This document shows positions 49,894 to 58,889 of a DNA stretch of 64,000 nt, in pieces (positions within the stretch are counted from its first letter, which is position 1; the number at the start of each line of letters is the position of its first letter). The notes under the pieces were generated by a model that worked only from the letters and a program-made list of their open reading frames with translations, was not told the DNA's origin and did no database searches. The stretch covers positions 930,001 through 994,000 of the forward strand of contig CAWFWX010000005.1 in the NCBI GenBank assembly GCA_963819635.1. The letters run 5' to 3'. Source of the DNA: JACVRW01 sp963819635. Lineage in GTDB: Bacteria > Actinomycetota > Thermoleophilia > Solirubrobacterales > Thermoleophilaceae. Made by a program: the position numbers and the translations under genes.

Positions 49894-52530
49894 GTGTTTG
49901 AGCGCTTCACCGAACGGGCCCGGCAGGTGGTCGTCCTCGCCCAAGAGGAGGCCCGGATTCTCAAGCACAATTACATTGGAACAGAGCACATCCTCCTCGG
50001 CCTGCTGCGCGAGGAGGAGGGACTGGCCGCGCGCGTCCTCGAGTCGCTCGACATCACCGTGGAGCGCGTGCGCGCCCAGGTGGTCCGCATCGTCGGATCC
50101 GGCGAGGAGGTCACCTCCGGCCAGATCCCGTTCACCCCGCGCGCCAAGAAGGTGCTCGAGCTCGCCCTGCGCGAGGCGCTGAGCCTCGGCCACAACTACA
50201 TCGGCACCGAGCACATCCTGCTCGGCCTCGTGCGCGAGAACGAGGGCGTCGCGGCACGCATCCTGCTCGACTTCGACGCCGACTCCGAGAAGATCCGCAA
50301 CGAGGTCATCCGCATGCTCTCCGGCCCCGGTGGCCGCCAGGGCCGCGCCGGCGCGGGCGCCGGCGCCCAGGGCGAGGGCAAGAAGTCCTCGAAGCTGCTC
50401 GACCAGTTCGGCCGCAACCTGACCAAGCTCGCCGCCGAGGGCAAGCTGGACCCGGTCGTGGGCCGCGAGACCGAGATCGAGCGGATCATGCAGATCCTCT
50501 CGCGCCGCCAGAAGAACAACCCGGTGCTGATCGGCGAGCCGGGCGTGGGCAAGACCGCCGTGGTCGAGGGCCTCGCCCAGCTGATCACGAACGGCGAGGT
50601 GCCGGAGCTGCTGAAGAACAAGCAGATCTACACGCTCGACCTGGCCGCGCTGGTCGCGGGCTCGAAGTACCGCGGCGAGTTCGAGGAGCGCCTCAAGAAG
50701 GTGATGAAGGAGATCACCCAGCGCGGCGACATCATCCTGTTCATCGACGAGCTCCACAACCTCGTCGGCGCGGGCGCCGCCGAGGGCGCGATCGACGCCG
50801 CGAGCATCCTGAAGCCGGCCCTCGCGCGCGGCGAGCTCCAGACGATCGGCGCGACGACGCTCGACGAGTACCGCAAGTACCTGGAGCGCGACTCCGCGCT
50901 CGAGCGCCGCTTCCAGCAGATCCGCGTGGACCAGCCCTCGACCGAGGACACGGTCCAGATCCTGAAGGGCCTGCGCGACCGCTACGAGCAGCACCACCGC
51001 GTCGGCATCACCGACGAGGCGCTCGAGGCCGCGGCCGAGCTGGCGGACCGCTACATCTCGGACCGCTTCCTGCCGGACAAGGCGATCGACCTCATCGACG
51101 AGGCCGCGTCGCGTGCGCGCATCAAGTCGATGACGGCCCCGCCCGTGTACCGCGACCTCGAGGAGGAGATCGAGACGACGCGGCGCGACAAGGAGGCCGC
51201 GATCGAGGCGCAGGAGTTCGAGAAGGCGGCCAACCTCCGCGACAAGGAGCGGCAGCTCACGAACAAGAAGCGCGAGCTCGAGGAGCAGTGGCGCTCCGGC
51301 GAGTCCGGCGAGCGCCCGGAGATCGGCGAGGAGGAGATCGCCGACATCGTCTCCATGTGGACCGGCATCCCGGTCTTCAAGCTCACCGAGGCCGAGACGC
51401 AGAAGCTCATGCGCATGGAGGAGGAGCTCCACAAGCGCGTCATCGGGCAGAACGCCGCCATCGAGGCGGTCTCGAAGGCCATCCGCCGCTCGCGGGCCGG
51501 CCTGAAGGACCCGAAGCGGCCGACCGGCTCGTTCATCTTCCTCGGCCCCTCGGGCGTGGGGAAGACCGAGCTCGCCCGCACGCTCGCCGAGTTCCTGTTC
51601 GGCGACGAGGACGCGATGGTCCGCATCGACATGTCCGAGTACATGGAGAAGCACTCCGTGTCCCGGCTCGTCGGCTCGCCCCCCGGCTACATCGGGTACG
51701 ACGAGGGCGGCCAGCTCACCGAGGCGGTGCGGCGCAAGCCGTACAGCGTGCTCCTGCTCGACGAGATCGAGAAGGCGCACCCGGACGTCTTCAACATCCT
51801 GCTCCAGATCCTCGAGGACGGACGGCTCACGGACGCCCAGGGGCGCACCGTGGACTTCCGCAACGCGATCGTGATCATGACCTCGAACGTGGGCGCCTCC
51901 GAGATCGCCAAGAACACCGGCATCGGGTTCACGGTCGGCGACGAGACCGGCATCACCTACGAGGACATGAAGACCCGGATCATGGGCGAGCTGAAGAAGG
52001 TCTTCCGGCCCGAGTTCCTGAACCGGATCGACGAGGTCATCGTCTTCCACAAGCTCACGAAGGAGGAGATCACCTCCATCGTCGAGCTGCTGCTGAAGCG
52101 GATCCGCGAGTCGCTCGCCGAGCGCGAGCTGACGATGAACCTCACGCAGGAGGCCGCGGACTTCCTCGTCGAGAAGGGCTGGGACCCCGCGATGGGCGCC
52201 CGCCCGCTGCGCAGGGCGATCCAGCGCTACATCGAGGACCCGCTCGCGGACGAGGTGCTCTCGCAGTCCATGCCGCCCGGCTCGACCATCGAGGTCGACA
52301 AGGCGCCCGAGGACGACGAGAACGACGTCAACATCACGATCGTGAAGCCGAAGGAGCGCACGCGCGAGACGGTGGGTGTCGGCGCGAAGGGCGGACCGCT
52401 CGAGGAGGGCGGCGACGACGAGCCGGACCAGCCGTCAGGCGACGCGTCACCGGAGCTCCCGGACGAGCCGGACGTGCTGCCGGACGTGCCGGACGCGCCG
52501 CCGGCGCCCGAGCCGGACAGGCCCGAGTAG
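49894..52530 (+). CDS. clpC: ATP-dependent Clp protease ATP-binding subunit ClpC
   Basis: ClpC unfolds proteins for the ClpP protease. The 878-residue protein has two Clp-N repeats (FERFTERARQVVVLAQEEA...HNYIGTEHILLGLLREEEG and a second copy near residue 78), AAA1 with GEPGVGKT (K220), a UVR/coiled-coil middle domain (KEAAIEAQEFEKAANLRDKE), AAA2 with GPSGVGKTE (K557), and the GARPLRRAIQRYIEDPLA sensor 2 region. The C-terminus adds an unusual acidic, proline-rich tail of about 60 residues. The start is a GTG. Confidence 0.96.
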   Translation: MFERFTERARQVVVLAQEEARILKHNYIGTEHILLGLLREEEGLAARVLESLDITVERVRAQVVRIVGSGEEVTSGQIPFTPRAKKVLELALREALSLGHNYIGTEHILLGLVRENEGVAARILLDFDADSEKIRNEVIRMLSGPGGRQGRAGAGAGAQGEGKKSSKLLDQFGRNLTKLAAEGKLDPVVGRETEIERIMQILSRRQKNNPVLIGEPGVGKTAVVEGLAQLITNGEVPELLKNKQIYTLDLAALVAGSKYRGEFEERLKKVMKEITQRGDIILFIDELHNLVGAGAAEGAIDAASILKPALARGELQTIGATTLDEYRKYLERDSALERRFQQIRVDQPSTEDTVQILKGLRDRYEQHHRVGITDEALEAAAELADRYISDRFLPDKAIDLIDEAASRARIKSMTAPPVYRDLEEEIETTRRDKEAAIEAQEFEKAANLRDKERQLTNKKRELEEQWRSGESGERPEIGEEEIADIVSMWTGIPVFKLTEAETQKLMRMEEELHKRVIGQNAAIEAVSKAIRRSRAGLKDPKRPTGSFIFLGPSGVGKTELARTLAEFLFGDEDAMVRIDMSEYMEKHSVSRLVGSPPGYIGYDEGGQLTEAVRRKPYSVLLLDEIEKAHPDVFNILLQILEDGRLTDAQGRTVDFRNAIVIMTSNVGASEIAKNTGIGFTVGDETGITYEDMKTRIMGELKKVFRPEFLNRIDEVIVFHKLTKEEITSIVELLLKRIRESLAERELTMNLTQEAADFLVEKGWDPAMGARPLRRAIQRYIEDPLADEVLSQSMPPGSTIEVDKAPEDDENDVNITIVKPKERTRETVGVGAKGGPLEEGGDDEPDQPSGDASPELPDEPDVLPDVPDAPPAPEPDRPE

Positions 52531-52540
52531 GACCCGCGGC

Positions 52541-52825
52541 TCAGCGCTGCTGATTGACGGTCTCGACCTTGCCGGTGTTCGCGTTGATGCGGACGGTGGC
52601 GAGCGCGCTGAAGGTGCCCCTGGTCCTGCCGGGTCGCGACAGCGACACGATCCAGTACGGCTTCGAGTTGAGGCCCTGGCGCAGCAGGCGTACCTGAGTT
52701 CGCTCCGGCGTGAAGTCGACCGCGGCCTCGGCCTTCGCGATCGCCTGGTTCTTGTCGAGCCGGATCTGCGACTTCTGACAGGTCTGCGCGGCGACGAATG
52801 CCACCACGAGCACGGCGGCGATCAC
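52541..52825 (-). CDS. Small membrane-anchored protein downstream of amt
   Basis: The readable part is 94 residues: one transmembrane helix (VIAAVLVVAFVAAQTC) then a soluble tail with DKNQAIAKAEAAVDFTPERT and ATVRINANTGKVETVNQQR, which recalls a PepSY-type repeat. The frame stays open upstream (WGTPLTGGGPTWLRVAVI), so the true protein probably starts earlier, but I find no usual start codon there; GTG 52825 is a fallback. It is last in the amt operon. Confidence 0.6.
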   Translation of the reverse strand: MIAAVLVVAFVAAQTCQKSQIRLDKNQAIAKAEAAVDFTPERTQVRLLRQGLNSKPYWIVSLSRPGRTRGTFSALATVRINANTGKVETVNQQR

Positions 52826-52892
52826 CGCGACTCGCAGCCAGGTGGGACCGCCGCCCGTGAGGGGGGTGCCCCAGCGCCCTACCTCGGCTGAC

Positions 52893-53057
52893 TCAGACGG
52901 TTGGACGGAACTCGTTCCCGATGTTCGTGAACAGCACGATCACCAGGACCACGATGGCACAGAGGATCGAGATCGCAAGCACCGCGTACTCGAAGCTCTT
53001 CTTGTGAGTCTGGAGGGGCAGGAACTCGATCTGCTTCTTGCTGCTTCCGTTACTCAT
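52893..53057 (-). CDS. 54-residue single-pass membrane protein
   Basis: A short gene begins at ATG 53057, with GGGAG 8 nt upstream, and ends at TGA 52893-52895. The product starts MSNGSSKKQIEFLPLQTHKK and has one transmembrane helix (YAVLAISILCAIVVLVIVLF, residues 24-43). Its ATG overlaps the stop of the preceding 110-residue protein as ATGA, so it is translationally coupled. It may be a small partner subunit of the ammonium transporter; function unknown. Confidence 0.65.
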   Translation of the reverse strand: MSNGSSKKQIEFLPLQTHKKSFEYAVLAISILCAIVVLVIVLFTNIGNEFRPTV

Positions 53058-53386
53058 TGCGTGTCTCCCACTCCTCCGGGCTGCGCGGGTGGTCCGGGCC
53101 CGGCGCCGCCGCGGTATCCCGCCGCGGCTGCGATCAGCCTGCGGTTCTCGTACAGGACCCAGGCCACGAGCACCACCACCATGACGACGATGCCGAGCCA
53201 GGTAAGGACCATGTACGCGGTCTCGGCTCCCGTGCCGTCCTCACCGTATGTGGATCCCGGCATGAAGGTGCCGAAGCCGGCGCAGTCCGAGTAGTTGTCC
53301 TGCAGGATGAAGTCGGCGAGGTCGTCCGGGTTTGCGCCCTCCTTGTGGACGACGCAGTCGGGAGCGCTGTCGATGATTGCCGGCAT
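53054..53386 (-). CDS. 110-residue single-pass membrane protein following amt
   Basis: The protein has an exterior-type N-terminal region of about 57 residues with two cysteines (C11 and C35, possible disulphide), one transmembrane helix (YMVLTWLGIVVMVVVLVAWVLY) and a Gly/Pro-rich cytoplasmic tail. Its ATG follows the amt stop without a gap. I do not recognise the family. Coupling on both sides marks it as part of an amt operon of small membrane proteins. Confidence 0.7.
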   Translation of the reverse strand: MPAIIDSAPDCVVHKEGANPDDLADFILQDNYSDCAGFGTFMPGSTYGEDGTGAETAYMVLTWLGIVVMVVVLVAWVLYENRRLIAAAAGYRGGAGPGPPAQPGGVGDTQ

Positions 53387-54820
53387 CTAGCTCACCACCT
53401 CGTCTCTCGCTCTCTCAAGCACAATCGTCGCACTCACCGGAGTCCCATCTGGTTCCACCAGCTGCTCTTCGGTGACGGCGAACTCCGGCAGGTACAGGTT
53501 CGGCTCGTACTCCGCCACGTCGAGGCCCATGAGCTCGACCTCCAGCGGCACGCGCAGGATGTTGAGCTTCTTCATCACCCAGGACATGGCGTAGCCCGTG
53601 AGGAAGCCGAGCGGCAGGAAGGTCGCCATGCCGATCAGCTGACCGCCGATCGAGCTGTCCACGTTGTTCACGCCGGTCGGATAGCCGGCGGCGAACACGC
53701 CCACCCACAGCATCCCGAGGAAGCCCGCGAAGCCGTGCACGGCAACCGCGCCCACGGCGTCGTCCACTCGCATGCTCTTCTCGATCCAGTTCCCCGCGTA
53801 GACGACCATCGCGGCGCTCGCCAGAGCGATCAGGTAACCCAGTGTGGGCGCGTACACGTCGGCGCCGGCGGACACGGATATCACGCCGGCGAGACCGCCG
53901 GACACCGTCCAGAACGGGTCGCCGCGCGAAGCGAAGTAGCCGCCGGTGAAGCCGCCCGCGAAGCCCATGGTGATGATCATCGCGATGGTGCCGAGCGTGG
54001 TCGGGCTGAGGTAGATGTTGGCCCAGCCCGGGAAGGCCGTGGACGAGATCACCAGGCACGCCGCGTAGAACGCGTAGAAGCCGGTGAAGATCAGCATCAG
54101 CCCGAGCAGGGTCATGTGCAGGTTGTGCGGCCTGAACTGTCTCGCCAGGCCCTCCCGCGTGTACTTCCCTATTCGCGGACCGAGGTTGAAGAGCACACCG
54201 AGCGTGAACGCTCCCGCGACGCCGTGCACCACGCCGGACGCGATCGAGTCATGGAAGCCGAAGCGAAGGGTTAGCCAGCCGCCGGCGCTCCAGCCCCAGG
54301 CCGCGTCCAGGATCCAGACGACCGAGCCGAGCATGCACGCGAGGATGAGATACGCCGACAGCCGCGCGCGCTCGATGATCGCGCCGGACATGATCGACGC
54401 GGTGGTCCACGAGAAGAGCAGGAAGGCCAGGAAGAAGACGAGGTTGATGTTGTTCGTCAGGTTCGGGCCGAAGGCGTCGGACCACGGGATGCCGCCCTGG
54501 CAGGCGGCCGCGGTGAAGTCGGTCGAGTTCGGGCCGATCGGCAGGCCGGGCTGGTTGCAGTTGTAGATCCACCAGCCGAAGTAGTAGAAGGTCGGCGTCA
54601 CGACCGCGATCGTGAGGATGTTCTTCATCGCCGTCGCGAGCGCGTTCTTCTTCCGCGCGATGCCGGTCTCGTACGACATGAACCCGGCGTGGATCAGCCA
54701 CATCAGGACGACGGTGAAGAAGTAGTACTGCTCGCCGATGATGAGGCTGTCCTGAAGCTGGCCGGCAGCGCTGCCCGCCTCCTCGAGGCTCTTCACCTGC
54801 GCCAGCAACGATCCGATCAT
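53387..54820 (-). CDS. amt: Ammonium transporter (Amt/Rh family)
   Basis: The 477-residue protein has about eleven transmembrane helices. The pore histidine pair is present: DSIASGVVHGVAGAF and DDAVGAVAVHGFAGF. Other landmarks are GEQYYFFTVVLMWLIHAGFMSYE, a charged C-terminal tail of about 60 residues, and a substrate-entry region with WWIYNCNQPG. ATG 54820 has GGAGG 4 nt upstream. It conducts ammonium or methylammonium. No glnK gene follows; three small membrane proteins do. Confidence 0.94.
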   Translation of the reverse strand: MIGSLLAQVKSLEEAGSAAGQLQDSLIIGEQYYFFTVVLMWLIHAGFMSYETGIARKKNALATAMKNILTIAVVTPTFYYFGWWIYNCNQPGLPIGPNSTDFTAAACQGGIPWSDAFGPNLTNNINLVFFLAFLLFSWTTASIMSGAIIERARLSAYLILACMLGSVVWILDAAWGWSAGGWLTLRFGFHDSIASGVVHGVAGAFTLGVLFNLGPRIGKYTREGLARQFRPHNLHMTLLGLMLIFTGFYAFYAACLVISSTAFPGWANIYLSPTTLGTIAMIITMGFAGGFTGGYFASRGDPFWTVSGGLAGVISVSAGADVYAPTLGYLIALASAAMVVYAGNWIEKSMRVDDAVGAVAVHGFAGFLGMLWVGVFAAGYPTGVNNVDSSIGGQLIGMATFLPLGFLTGYAMSWVMKKLNILRVPLEVELMGLDVAEYEPNLYLPEFAVTEEQLVEPDGTPVSATIVLERARDEVVS

Positions 54821-54898
54821 GCTGCCTCCATGGGCCGGTGGCCTAGTACTCCGCTGGCGACCGTACTCTCGCCTGGCGAGTTCTCGCAACGTATGATG

Positions 54899-54926
54899 GA
54901 CACACCGTTCGGACGGAACGAGTGTC
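54899..54926. promoter_or_regulatory. Imperfect 28-bp palindrome in the amt/GAF-regulator intergenic region
   Basis: GACAC-AC-CGTTC and GAACG-A-GTGTC form two nested arms around GGACG. It lies in the 173-bp divergent region, just upstream of a plus-strand TATGGT (54938-54943) that could be the -10 box of the regulator gene. It is a candidate operator for the regulator encoded next door. Confidence 0.35.
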
Positions 54927-54993
54927 AGAACGGCACATATGGTGAGCGGCTGGCCGCGGCTACCATTGCCGCTCTGAGGCAAGGAGGGCTCGC

Positions 54994-56745
54994 TTGACGG
55001 TCTCCCCGGTCGCTGGTGGCGGCGACGCTCTGGCCCGCGTCCAGCGCGAGAACGACACGCTCTACGCGGTCATCAAGACGGTCTCGTCGTCGCTCGACCT
55101 CGACCGCGTCCTGGGCGGCATCGTGGAGATCGCGAGCGACGCCACGGACTGCCACGCCGCGTTCATCTACTTCGTGGAGCGCGATCAGCTCGTGCTGCGA
55201 GCCGCCTCGCCGACCTATTCGCATCTCGTCGGCACGCTCGCCTGGAGCATCGACGAGGGGCTGACCGGGTGGGTCGCCCGCACCAAGACGCCCGAGTTCA
55301 TCCGCGAGAACGCGCTCGAGGATCCGCGCATGAAGTACGTGCCGGAGCTCGAGGAGGAGCGCTTCCAGTCGATGGTCGCGGTCCCGGTGCTGGCCAGGGA
55401 CGGGAACGTGCTGGGTGTGGTCGTTCTCCATACTCAGGCGCCGCGCGAGTTCGACGCCGGAGTCCTCAACTTCCTCGTGCACACGGCGTCGCTCGTGGCC
55501 GGCGCGATCGAGAACGCGAAGCTCTACGAGGGCACGCGCCGGCGCGTCGACGCGCTCACCACGCTCACGCAGCTGAGCCAGGCGCTGGCGGCGGTCACTC
55601 TGCGCGAGGACCTCTACGACGCCGTCACGCGCGGCGCACGCCAGCTGCTCGGCGCCGGGGCGTGCCAGATCTGGCGGATCGATCCGGACGCCGACGAGCT
55701 GAACCTCGCCGGGTCCGACCCGGCGGACGGCGCCGACCGTCCCGGCCGCGCCGCGCAGCTCATGGCGCTGATGCGCGGCGGTCGCAGCGGTGCGGTCGAG
55801 GACGACCTCCTCATCGCTCCGCTCGCGGCGGGCGACGAGCAGCTGGGGCTGCTCTGCTGCATTGCGAACGGGCGCACGTTCGACGACGAGGACGCGGAGC
55901 TCCTGCGGGCGGTGGCGCACCAGACGGCGGTCGGCCTGAAGAAGGCCGAGCTGATCGAGCGGCTGACCGCCGAGAACATCGTCAAGGACATGTTCGAGGC
56001 GCTCGCCGCCGGCTCGGCCGACGCCGCCGAGGCCAAGGCCGCGGAGGCGCGCTGCGACCTCACGCGCCCGCACGTCTTCATCCACGCGGTCCGGGCGCCG
56101 GCCGCCGACGAGAACGCCGCGGCGTGGCCCGAGGTGGCCGCGCGCTTCGAGGGACGGCTGCGGCGCCTCTACCCGCGAGCCTTCTTCGACTCCCGGCACG
56201 ACTGCGTGCGCGCGATCGCCCCGCTTCCGACCGCGTCCGCTTCCGCGCTGGAGCGACTGCGCCAGGCCTGTGAGGAGCTGGCCCGCGCCGAGGGCGTCGT
56301 CGTGGGGGTCAGCGATGTGGACCGCGGCGCGGCGAGCGCGCGCCGGCGGATGCGCGAGGCCGCCGATGCCGCCCGCATCGGGCGGTCGCTGGTGACCGAG
56401 GGCGGCGCGGTTTCATACGAGGGGCTCGGCGCCTACAAGTACCTCGTCCACCTCGAGCTCGACGACGCGCCCCACGACCGCTACCGGCAGTCGGTCGAGG
56501 AGCTGATCGAGTACGACCGCCGCCGGGGCGCCCGCCTGGTCGAGACGCTGGAGCGCTTTCTGGCCGACCGCGGCAGCGTGGCCGCGAGCGCGCGGGCGCT
56601 CTACATCCACCCGAACACGGTGCGTCAGCGGCTCGAGCGGATCGAGCGGGTGACGGGGCTCGACCTCGGCAAGGAGGACCTGCTCTCGCTCGAGCTTGCG
56701 CTCAAGCTTGCCCGCCTCCACGCCGTCCGCGGGGAGCGGGAGTAG
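54994..56745 (+). CDS. GAF-domain transcriptional regulator with PucR-type HTH
   Basis: The 583-residue protein has a well-formed GAF domain (about residues 22-180, EGLTGWVARTKTPEF, RFQSMVAVPVLARDGNVLGVVVL), a second weaker GAF (about 190-320), a GGDEF-like remnant region (FDSRHDCVRAIAPLP), and a C-terminal PucR HTH (LIEYDRRRGARLVETLERFL, SARALYIHPNTVRQRLERIE). PucR/CdaR regulators often control nitrogen or purine use. It is divergent from amt, which may be its target. TTG 54994 follows AAGGAGG by 6 nt. Confidence 0.88.
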   Translation: MTVSPVAGGGDALARVQRENDTLYAVIKTVSSSLDLDRVLGGIVEIASDATDCHAAFIYFVERDQLVLRAASPTYSHLVGTLAWSIDEGLTGWVARTKTPEFIRENALEDPRMKYVPELEEERFQSMVAVPVLARDGNVLGVVVLHTQAPREFDAGVLNFLVHTASLVAGAIENAKLYEGTRRRVDALTTLTQLSQALAAVTLREDLYDAVTRGARQLLGAGACQIWRIDPDADELNLAGSDPADGADRPGRAAQLMALMRGGRSGAVEDDLLIAPLAAGDEQLGLLCCIANGRTFDDEDAELLRAVAHQTAVGLKKAELIERLTAENIVKDMFEALAAGSADAAEAKAAEARCDLTRPHVFIHAVRAPAADENAAAWPEVAARFEGRLRRLYPRAFFDSRHDCVRAIAPLPTASASALERLRQACEELARAEGVVVGVSDVDRGAASARRRMREAADAARIGRSLVTEGGAVSYEGLGAYKYLVHLELDDAPHDRYRQSVEELIEYDRRRGARLVETLERFLADRGSVAASARALYIHPNTVRQRLERIERVTGLDLGKEDLLSLELALKLARLHAVRGERE

Positions 56746-56971
56746 AGGTGTGCTCCTCCTGCGCGCGGCGGTGTCTCCGCACCGCGAGCCAGCCACGGAA
56801 GACCAGGTAGCCCGGCACGTGGAAGAGCAGCACGAGCAGGAACCACCAGACCTTATGCGTGAACTCGAGCCCGGGCTCGTCCTTGATGTCGTACCAGGTG
56901 AGGTAGAGCGCGCCGGCGAGCGTCAGGAGCAGAACCGCAGGGACGCTCTGGAAGAGGACGAAGAACAGCAC
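56702..56971 (-). CDS. Small two-helix membrane protein
   Basis: The 89-residue protein has two transmembrane segments (residues 1-25 and about 44-60) and a basic tail. TAGGGT on the minus strand (56979-56984) lies exactly 7 nt before GTG 56971, supporting this start over the GTG three codons upstream. Its last 44 bp overlap the convergent regulator gene. No named family is recognised. Confidence 0.55.
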   Translation of the reverse strand: MLFFVLFQSVPAVLLLTLAGALYLTWYDIKDEPGLEFTHKVWWFLLVLLFHVPGYLVFRGWLAVRRHRRAQEEHTSTPAPRGRRGGGQA

Positions 56972-57000
56972 GGCGGCCACCCTACAGCCGGAGTCCCCGA

Positions 57001-57645
57001 GTGACCATCAGGGCCAAGCTCTACGTCGCGATCCTGCTCACGGTCATCGGACCGGTGATCACGATCGCCGTCGCGCTGCACGGGATGGGGCGGCTGGGCG
57101 ACCGCTTCGACGAGGTGCAGGACCGCGCCGACCACCAAGCGCTGGCGCTCGACCTGAAGTTCGGCGTGACGGACGTGAACGGCTGGCAAACGGCCTACGG
57201 CTACGACGACGGCGCGTCGCGCCCGCGCTTCGAGGCATCGGTGCGCCGTTTCAGGACCGACCTCGGCGCGGCGCGGAATGAGCTCACGGACGCGCGCGAG
57301 ACACGGCTCCTCAACGAGATCCGCTCTCGCTTCGGGCAATTCATCGCTCTCGACGGCGTGGCCTACGCCGCACTGCGCCGCGGAGACGATGCGCGCGTGA
57401 AGGAGATCTTCCTCGGTCCCGAACTCCGCCTCTTCGGGGCGATGGCGACACGGGCCGAGCAGCTCGCGCGCTACGAGGCGCGCGGCGCGACCGCGACGGA
57501 GCAGGCGTTCGACGACGCGCGTGAGGAATCGCGCCGTGCGCTGATCGCGGTCGGGCTGGGCGCGGGGCTCGTAATCGTGCTGCTGCTCGTCACCGCGGCG
57601 GACATCGCGCGGCTCGCGATCGAGGGCCACCGCGTGCGCGAATGA
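57001..57645 (+). CDS. Membrane sensor-like protein (four-helix-bundle input domain without output domain)
   Basis: The 214-residue protein has two transmembrane helices (about residues 8-27 and 183-203) around an extracytoplasmic helical region of about 150 residues (DQALALDLKFG-like segment, DVNGWQTAYGYDDG, RNELTDARETRLLNEIRSRFGQF). This is the layout of chemoreceptor and histidine-kinase input modules, but it ends after the second helix with no HAMP, kinase or signalling domain. It overlaps the antiporter gene by ATGA, so it may sense conditions for that transporter. Confidence 0.65.
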   Translation: MTIRAKLYVAILLTVIGPVITIAVALHGMGRLGDRFDEVQDRADHQALALDLKFGVTDVNGWQTAYGYDDGASRPRFEASVRRFRTDLGAARNELTDARETRLLNEIRSRFGQFIALDGVAYAALRRGDDARVKEIFLGPELRLFGAMATRAEQLARYEARGATATEQAFDDAREESRRALIAVGLGAGLVIVLLLVTAADIARLAIEGHRVRE

Positions 57646-58889
57646 CCGACGACCTCTTCCTGACGCTGAGCCTGCTCCTGATGGGCGCGCTCCTGGCTCG
57701 CTTCGTGGCGTCGCTGATCGGGATTCCGGAGATCCTGCTCTTGGTCGCGATCGGCGCGCTGTTCGGGCCCTCGGTGCTCGACGTGGTGGACGTGCCGTTC
57801 GAGTCGCTTGGGGCGCAGCTGATCTTCACGCTGGGCGTCTCAATGATCCTCTTCTACGGCGGAATGTGCCTGTCCCTGCCGGTGCTCCGCCGCGTGTGGG
57901 TGACGCTCGGGCTGCTCGCCGTGCCGGGCATGCTCATCACCGCGGGCGTCGTGGGGGTCGCGGCGCACTTCGCGTTCGACCTGCCGTGGGACCTGGCGCT
58001 CCTGGTGGGCGCGGTGCTCGCCCCGACGGACCCCGCGATCCTGATCCCCCTGTTCGTGCGCTCGCCCCTGAAGCCGAAGATCTCCCAGACGGTGATCGCC
58101 GAGTCGGCGTTCAACGACCCGACCGGAGCTGCGTTGGCGCTGACCCTCGCTGGAGTGGTCCTCACCGGCGACAACTCGGTCACGGGGCCCGCCGGCGAGT
58201 TCCTCGTGGACCTCGGCATCAGCACGGTGATCGGGATCGTGGCAGGCGTGGTGCTGGCCGCCGCGATCTCGAGCGACCGTTCGGGGATCTGGCGCGAGAG
58301 CTCCGCGATCGCGGTCCTGACAGTGGTCACTATCAGCTTCTTCTCGCTCGACACCGCCGGCGGCAGCGGCTATCTGGGCGCGTTCCTCGCGGGGCTGATC
58401 GTCGGCAACATGGAACACCTGGGGCTGGGCGAGGCCGATCAGCCGCACATTCAGGACGTGCGCCAGTTCGCCTTCAACCTCGCCGACATCGTGACGCTGA
58501 TCGTGTTCATGGTGCTCGGGGCGAACATCCCGTTCGCCGAGCTCGGCGACAACCTGCTGCCGGCTCTCGCGGTGCTCGCGACGCTGATGCTGATCGCGCG
58601 GCCGATCACCGTGTTCGCCTGCGCCATGCCGGACCGCGCCGCGCGCTGGACCCGCAACGAGCTGGCGTTCCTGTGCTGGACGCGCGAGACCGGAGTGGTG
58701 CCCGCGGCGCTGGTAGGGGTGCTGGCGGGCCTCGGCGTGCCGGAGGGCGACGTGTTCGCCTCGGTGGTGGCGCTGGCGATCGTGCTGACCCTGCTGCTGC
58801 AGGCGCTGCCGGCCCGCTGGCTGGCCGGCCGCCTGGGCCTGCTCGAGCCGGAAACGCGCCCGGTGGCTGTGAAGCGGGAAGCGGCCTAG
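57642..58889 (+). CDS. CPA1-type cation:proton antiporter
   Basis: The 415-residue protein has about twelve transmembrane segments. LVGAVLAPTDPAILIPLF and the ESAFNDPTGAALA motif with the Asn-Asp pair mark electroneutral CPA1 (NhaP-type) exchangers. It ends without the long cytosolic tail seen in some relatives. The ion (Na+ or K+) is not predictable. The gene is coupled to the sensor-like protein upstream and ends in a CTAG shared with the convergent carbonic anhydrase-like gene. Confidence 0.92.
   Translation: MTDDLFLTLSLLLMGALLARFVASLIGIPEILLLVAIGALFGPSVLDVVDVPFESLGAQLIFTLGVSMILFYGGMCLSLPVLRRVWVTLGLLAVPGMLITAGVVGVAAHFAFDLPWDLALLVGAVLAPTDPAILIPLFVRSPLKPKISQTVIAESAFNDPTGAALALTLAGVVLTGDNSVTGPAGEFLVDLGISTVIGIVAGVVLAAAISSDRSGIWRESSAIAVLTVVTISFFSLDTAGGSGYLGAFLAGLIVGNMEHLGLGEADQPHIQDVRQFAFNLADIVTLIVFMVLGANIPFAELGDNLLPALAVLATLMLIARPITVFACAMPDRAARWTRNELAFLCWTRETGVVPAALVGVLAGLGVPEGDVFASVVALAIVLTLLLQALPARWLAGRLGLLEPETRPVAVKREAA

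Noticed and set aside
49834..52050. A long antisense reading frame opposite clpC
   Set aside because: It is an Arg/Leu/Val-rich mirror of clpC and has no start signal or family match.
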